Positions 5,026 through 7,381 of a stretch of 7,381 nucleotides of DNA are shown here, in pieces. The stretch is taken from positions 1 to 7,381 of the forward strand of contig JAAZNH010000017.1 of the NCBI GenBank assembly GCA_012798365.1, written 5' to 3'. Under the pieces are notes generated by a model. That model was given only the letters and a program-made list of their open reading frames with translations. It had not been told where the DNA came from and searched no databases. The position numbers and the translations under genes were made by a program. Each line of letters opens with the position of its first letter. Within the stretch, counting starts at the first letter, position 1. The DNA comes from Methanomicrobiales archaeon. GTDB taxonomy: Archaea; Halobacteriota; Methanomicrobia; Methanomicrobiales; Methanospirillaceae.

Positions 5026-5862
5026 ATGACACAACAGGGATATTACCAGGACAAAATCTGCATCGTCACCGGAGCAAACTCAGGGATCGGCTATGCCCTG
5101 AGCGCGGAACTCTTAAAGCGGGGTGCCATCGTCTATATGGCCGGGCGCTCCCGGGCAAAGGTTGAGGACGCAGCCCGCACCCTGGGCGCCGGCACGGGCC
5201 GGGCACGACCGATCGTCGTCGATGTCTCCAGCCAACCGCAGGTGCAGAAAGCGATTGAGGACACGGTTTCCCAGGCCGGCCGGATTGATCTGCTGTTCAA
5301 TAATGCCGGCGTCGGGGGGACCATCCCGTACGAGAAGGTGACGCTTGATGACTGGAAGACGATCATCGACACCAACCTCTGGAGTGTTATCTACGGTGTC
5401 CATGCCGCGATCCCCATCATGCTGAAGCAGGGCTCCGGCCACATTGTCAACACAAGCTCGGTAGCGGGCATCGTCCCGCTTCCTTTCCAGGCACTCTATG
5501 CTACGACAAAGTTCGGGGTTACCGGCATGACAGAATCGCTGCGGTACGAATTTGCGGATAAAGGCCTCCACTTTTCCACGATCTGCCCGTCCAATATTGC
5601 CACTCCTATCTTCAACAAGAGCATCGACGGGACATCCCACGGCGAGCTGCGGATCCCCTCTGATGCCTACCCGGTGGATAAGGCGGCAGAATATATTCTT
5701 GACAAGGTTGCACAGCACCGCGGGATCATCCTCGTTCCGCCGGAGCCGGAACCGGAAAGTTACAAGAAGTACTGGAACGAGAACCCGGAAAGTGAAGCGA
5801 TTCTCCTCCAGATGGCCCGGGAGCGGCGTGCTGCGTACGAGAAGGGCGGGAGTTATTTCTGA
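5026..5862 (+). CDS. Classical short-chain dehydrogenase/reductase (SDR)
   Basis: A 278-residue NAD(P)-dependent oxidoreductase with a full Rossmann SDR motif set (numbered from ATG 5026): TGANSGIG at about 15-22, NNAG at 92-95, Asn117 in DTNLWS, Ser145 in NTSSVAG, and Y158-x3-K162 in YATTK. After the second strand comes GRSR rather than an acidic residue, suggesting a preference for NADP(H). The C-terminal 50 residues (PPEPEPESYKKYWNEN and a charged helix) are beyond the usual core and may shape the substrate pocket or dimer. A GTG at 5014 inside the TGAG repeat would add four residues; ATG 5026 is preferred, with GAGTGAG serving as a poor ribosome site. It lies 28 bases after the decarboxylase-like gene and is probably co-transcribed and translationally coupled. 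Together they suggest reduction or oxidation of a carbonyl compound made or used by the first enzyme. Family is certain; substrate is unknown. Confidence 0.93.
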   Translation: MTQQGYYQDKICIVTGANSGIGYALSAELLKRGAIVYMAGRSRAKVEDAARTLGAGTGRARPIVVDVSSQPQVQKAIEDTVSQAGRIDLLFNNAGVGGTIPYEKVTLDDWKTIIDTNLWSVIYGVHAAIPIMLKQGSGHIVNTSSVAGIVPLPFQALYATTKFGVTGMTESLRYEFADKGLHFSTICPSNIATPIFNKSIDGTSHGELRIPSDAYPVDKAAEYILDKVAQHRGIILVPPEPEPESYKKYWNENPESEAILLQMARERRAAYEKGGSYF

Positions 5863-6259
5863 CTGGATCCCCGGATGCATGGTCACAGGCTCCTTTGAGA
5901 AGGCAGAAGAAATGATCCTGCTCCGTTTGGGGCTACCCGCGCTGAAGGTTCAGGTGACCTCCTGGCAATCTCATGTCCCCGGTGATTTACGAGGTTGAGA
6001 AAACCCATTCTTCAACCATCGCATCTTTTCCCGCATTTGTCAGGATCTGAACCCGGTTCTTCCCGCGTCTCATCGTCTCTGATATTCCATGAAGCGAAGA
6101 ACCGTGTTCTCCCTGCGTTTCATTGCTCACGATAGCTAGGACAGAGAATTTGGGGTGAATGATTCTCCCGTCCCTGAAAAGTCATCTCTCCAGCCACCAT
6201 CATCGAATGTCTGGACGCTGATTGCGGTTTTGGCCGGGCTCATTAATGGGAAAATAGTG
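5863..6259. other. Long intergenic region, mostly unexplained
   Basis: About 400 bases between the SDR stop and the terminator of the opposing membrane protein gene. Frames here are short. A 39-codon frame from ATG 5879 and a frame starting at GTG 6155 have no recognisable family and are not called. No clear terminator follows the SDR gene. The imperfect repeats at 6049-6134 are the main visible structure. Confidence 0.5.
6049..6134 (+). repeat. Two imperfect 36-base direct repeats, each headed by a GAAC/GTTC dyad
   Basis: The segments 6049-6084 and 6099-6134 match at about 25 of 36 positions without gaps and start exactly 50 bases apart. Each begins with an inverted repeat: GAACC-C-GGTTC at 6049-6059 (perfect) and GAAC-CGT-GTTC at 6099-6109. 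A fainter third copy may begin near 6001 (AAACCCATTCTTC). The copies are too diverged for a CRISPR array and have no spacer regularity beyond these. Paired operators or decayed repeat DNA are possible. Confidence 0.4.
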
Positions 6260-6280
6260 AAAAAAACCCCGGACGTGGGG
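6260..6280 (-). terminator. Hairpin plus T-tract terminator of the two-helix membrane protein gene
   Basis: On the minus strand, CCCC-ACGTCC-GGGG is followed at once by TTTTTTT, starting eight bases after the stop codon at 6288. The short stem with an uninterrupted T run fits both archaeal T-tract termination and a bacterial-style hairpin terminator. Confidence 0.65.
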
Positions 6281-6287
6281 AGAAAAA

Positions 6288-7028
6288 TCAGTGGACAACC
6301 GGGGACGCCCCGGCATCAAAAGGATTGGTCCGCATTTCGAGGGAATAGAGGTACGGGTAGCTGGCATTCAGGTACTCCATGTATTCGAGCCACTGGAGGA
6401 CGAGCCGTTCGTATACGCGCTTTGTGTCGCCAGAGAGGTGGGTGTAATCGGATGCGGGACGGTCGGAAATACCCTGCCGGTGCCGGAGCTCTTCGGTGAG
6501 GTGGAAGACAGCACGTAAAAGATCGGTGAATGATTCGTGCTCGAGCAGCACCGGGTTCTCGAGCAGACGGAGCAGGAAGTCCCGGCGGGAGGAGAGAAAC
6601 AGGAATAGTGCCTGTATATCGATCTCCGAGGTATCGGCCGTGTAGGGGTAGGCTGCCAGCTGTTTTCTCATCCGCACAAACGCGTCTGTGTCCCAATCCT
6701 TGCCGGCACTGAGGTTTTCCCTCAACCGGCTGATGTCCGGGTCACCTGCTGCAAGCATTTTGAGCAGATCATTTCCTACTTCAGCAAAGAACGTGCCGAT
6801 GACCATGGTAATCTTCTGCATCCGTTCCCGCCGTGAACGGATGGCCAGCAGCTTGTTCAGCACGATAGTCACCAGAAGGACATTGATCGGCAGAAAGCCA
6901 AGCGCATTGAAGATGTAGTTGGCAGTGTCGTTGGGATTTTTCAAAACAAGGAACTTGCACCCGTAAATACTGATGCTCATCGCGACAAGGACGATGGCAA
7001 GCTTTGCCTCCCAGCTCAGTCGGACCAT
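6288..7028 (-). CDS. Uncharacterised membrane protein: two helices plus a helical cytosolic domain
   Basis: A 246-residue protein from the preferred ATG at 7026-7028. Two hydrophobic helices lie at about 10-29 and 38-63, followed by RSRRER, which places both ends in the cytoplasm by the positive-inside rule. The rest (about 70-246) is a helical soluble domain with LLENPVLLEHESFTDLL, AVFHLTEELRHRQ and YPYLYSLEMRTNPFD. From memory these strings resemble an uncharacterised family found in methanogens and some anaerobic bacteria; I cannot confirm this or assign a function. The frame is open to an ATG at 7101-7103 (271 residues), but those 25 extra residues have no ribosome site and a TATA-like TTTATC lies within them, about 28 bases before the ATG at 7028. 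A terminator follows the stop. It is a single-gene unit divergent from the rubredoxin gene. Confidence 0.8.
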   Translation of the reverse strand: MVRLSWEAKLAIVLVAMSISIYGCKFLVLKNPNDTANYIFNALGFLPINVLLVTIVLNKLLAIRSRRERMQKITMVIGTFFAEVGNDLLKMLAAGDPDISRLRENLSAGKDWDTDAFVRMRKQLAAYPYTADTSEIDIQALFLFLSSRRDFLLRLLENPVLLEHESFTDLLRAVFHLTEELRHRQGISDRPASDYTHLSGDTKRVYERLVLQWLEYMEYLNASYPYLYSLEMRTNPFDAGASPVVH

Positions 7029-7053
7029 GAATTTGGGTATTGTGTTTTCATGA

Positions 7054-7059
7054 GATAAA
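7054..7059 (-). promoter_or_regulatory. Possible TATA box of the two-helix membrane protein gene
   Basis: TTTATC on the minus strand, centred about 28 bases before the A of the preferred ATG at 7028. It is the same hexamer, at nearly the same distance, as the one before the NapH-like gene. If used, the messages of both genes would be leaderless or nearly so, and the upstream ATG at 7101-7103 would not be in the transcript. Confidence 0.35.
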
Positions 7060-7232
7060 CCGGCAGGATCTGGACCGGCCACGTACCGGGAAGTGTGCAT
7101 CATCTTTTAGGAAGCATGCCTGTTCATGGTATCCCCTTTCACGAAGATCCCGTCGCCGCGGAGTATGTCCTTCCTATTCGCAGACGACCCCGGCCTCGAT
7201 CCTTTCAGCCGCCGGCCTGCCCGGTGCCGTTC

Positions 7233-7240
7233 TTTTATAT
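7233..7240 (+). promoter_or_regulatory. TATA box of the rubredoxin gene
   Basis: TTTTATAT closely matches the archaeal consensus. A start about 25 bases downstream, near 7262, would give a leader of about 16 bases that contains the GGGG-type ribosome site at 7267-7270. Confidence 0.65.
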
Positions 7241-7278
7241 GCCTCCCCGTTCTAATGGTGCCGTAAGGGGAAGCATGC

Positions 7279-7381
7279 ATGACGGTATGGATATGCAGTA
7301 TCTGTGGTTACCTGTATGATAAGGCAGCGGGACTGCCACCTGCAGGAATTGGGGCAGGGACGCCCTTCTCCGCTCTTCCCG
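7279..7381 (+). CDS. Rubredoxin, N-terminal part (cut by the window edge)
   Basis: The first 34 residues are present. MTVWICSICGYLYD carries the first rubredoxin iron-ligand pair C6-x2-C9-G-Y, followed by the GIGAGTPFSALP segment that matches the family's GI-x-PGTPF-x-x-LP signature. The second CPxCG knuckle would lie beyond 7381. Rubredoxins are small one-iron electron carriers that in anaerobes serve oxygen-detoxifying flavoproteins, rubrerythrin and other redox partners in the cytoplasm. An in-frame TAA at 7264-7266 and the AAGGGGA ribosome site at 7265-7271 fix the start at 7279; the ATG at 7275 is in another frame. It has its own promoter, divergent from the membrane protein gene. Family is secure; completeness cannot be judged here. 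Confidence 0.9.
   Translation, partial: MTVWICSICGYLYDKAAGLPPAGIGAGTPFSALP

Noticed and set aside
5113..5886. A 257-codon minus-strand frame opposite the SDR gene
   Set aside because: The plus strand carries a complete SDR motif set. The minus frame is its mirror, with no recognisable domain and no start signals.
6001..6134. A short CRISPR array
   Set aside because: Only two clear copies, about 69% identical, sit next to each other with 14-base gaps. True arrays have near-identical repeats and spacers of 30-40 bases.
6155..6499. A plus-strand frame from GTG 6155 with a hydrophobic stretch WTLIAVLAGLI near its start
   Set aside because: Two thirds of it lies antisense to the well-supported membrane protein gene and its terminator, and it turns into Arg/Gly-rich shadow text. 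The GGGGTGA at 6152-6158 overlaps the GTG itself and cannot serve as its ribosome site. The hydrophobic segment alone is not enough to call a gene.

Overview
The window looks like chromosomal DNA of a methanogenic archaeon, most likely order Methanomicrobiales (a Methanoregula-like organism is my best guess; this rests on the type of genes and on control signals, not on a search). Signs of an archaeon are TATA-type boxes (for example 1144-1156, 2957-2965, 7233-7240) placed about 25 bases before plausible transcript starts, GGTGA/GGAGG-type ribosome sites, and iron-sulfur/rubredoxin redox genes typical of anaerobes. Codon third positions are strongly G/C in the real genes, and this helped separate genes from shadow reading frames.

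Layout. 1-61 may hold the tail of a plus-strand gene. 109-955 (minus) holds a small zinc-finger-like protein followed by a PD-(D/E)xK nuclease-fold protein. 1144-2583 (plus) holds a strong AT-rich promoter, a short coding segment (1172-1306) and an unrecognised 430-residue partly coiled-coil protein that starts inside that segment in another frame. 2666-3824 (minus) holds a NapH/CcoG-type polytopic membrane ferredoxin and, with its own promoter, a one-helix membrane protein with a six-cysteine tail. 3825-4202 is a 378-base divergent control region rich in structure: a 15-base palindrome, an 11-base C run, a hairpin and three 22-base-phased T-tract repeats. 4203-5862 (plus) holds an acetoacetate-decarboxylase-superfamily protein and a short-chain dehydrogenase, joined by eight tandem TGAG units. 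5863-6287 is largely non-coding, with two GAAC/GTTC dyads 50 bases apart and, at its end, a terminator for the next gene. 6260-7059 (minus) holds that terminator, an uncharacterised two-helix membrane protein and its probable promoter. 7279-7381 (plus) is the start of a rubredoxin, cut by the window edge.

How the genes may work together. The 4203-5862 pair probably forms one transcription unit in which a Schiff-base-type enzyme (catalytic Lys kept, but the decarboxylase Arg and two Glu replaced) and an NADP(H)-type reductase act on a related small carbonyl metabolite; the substrate is unknown. The 3824-2666 pair is probably a membrane electron-transfer module. No CRISPR array, tRNA, rRNA or insertion sequence was seen. 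The most interesting items are the TGAG microsatellite at the enzyme junction, the non-canonical active site of the decarboxylase-like protein, the phased repeats in the divergent control region, and the overlapping short ORF at 1172-1306.
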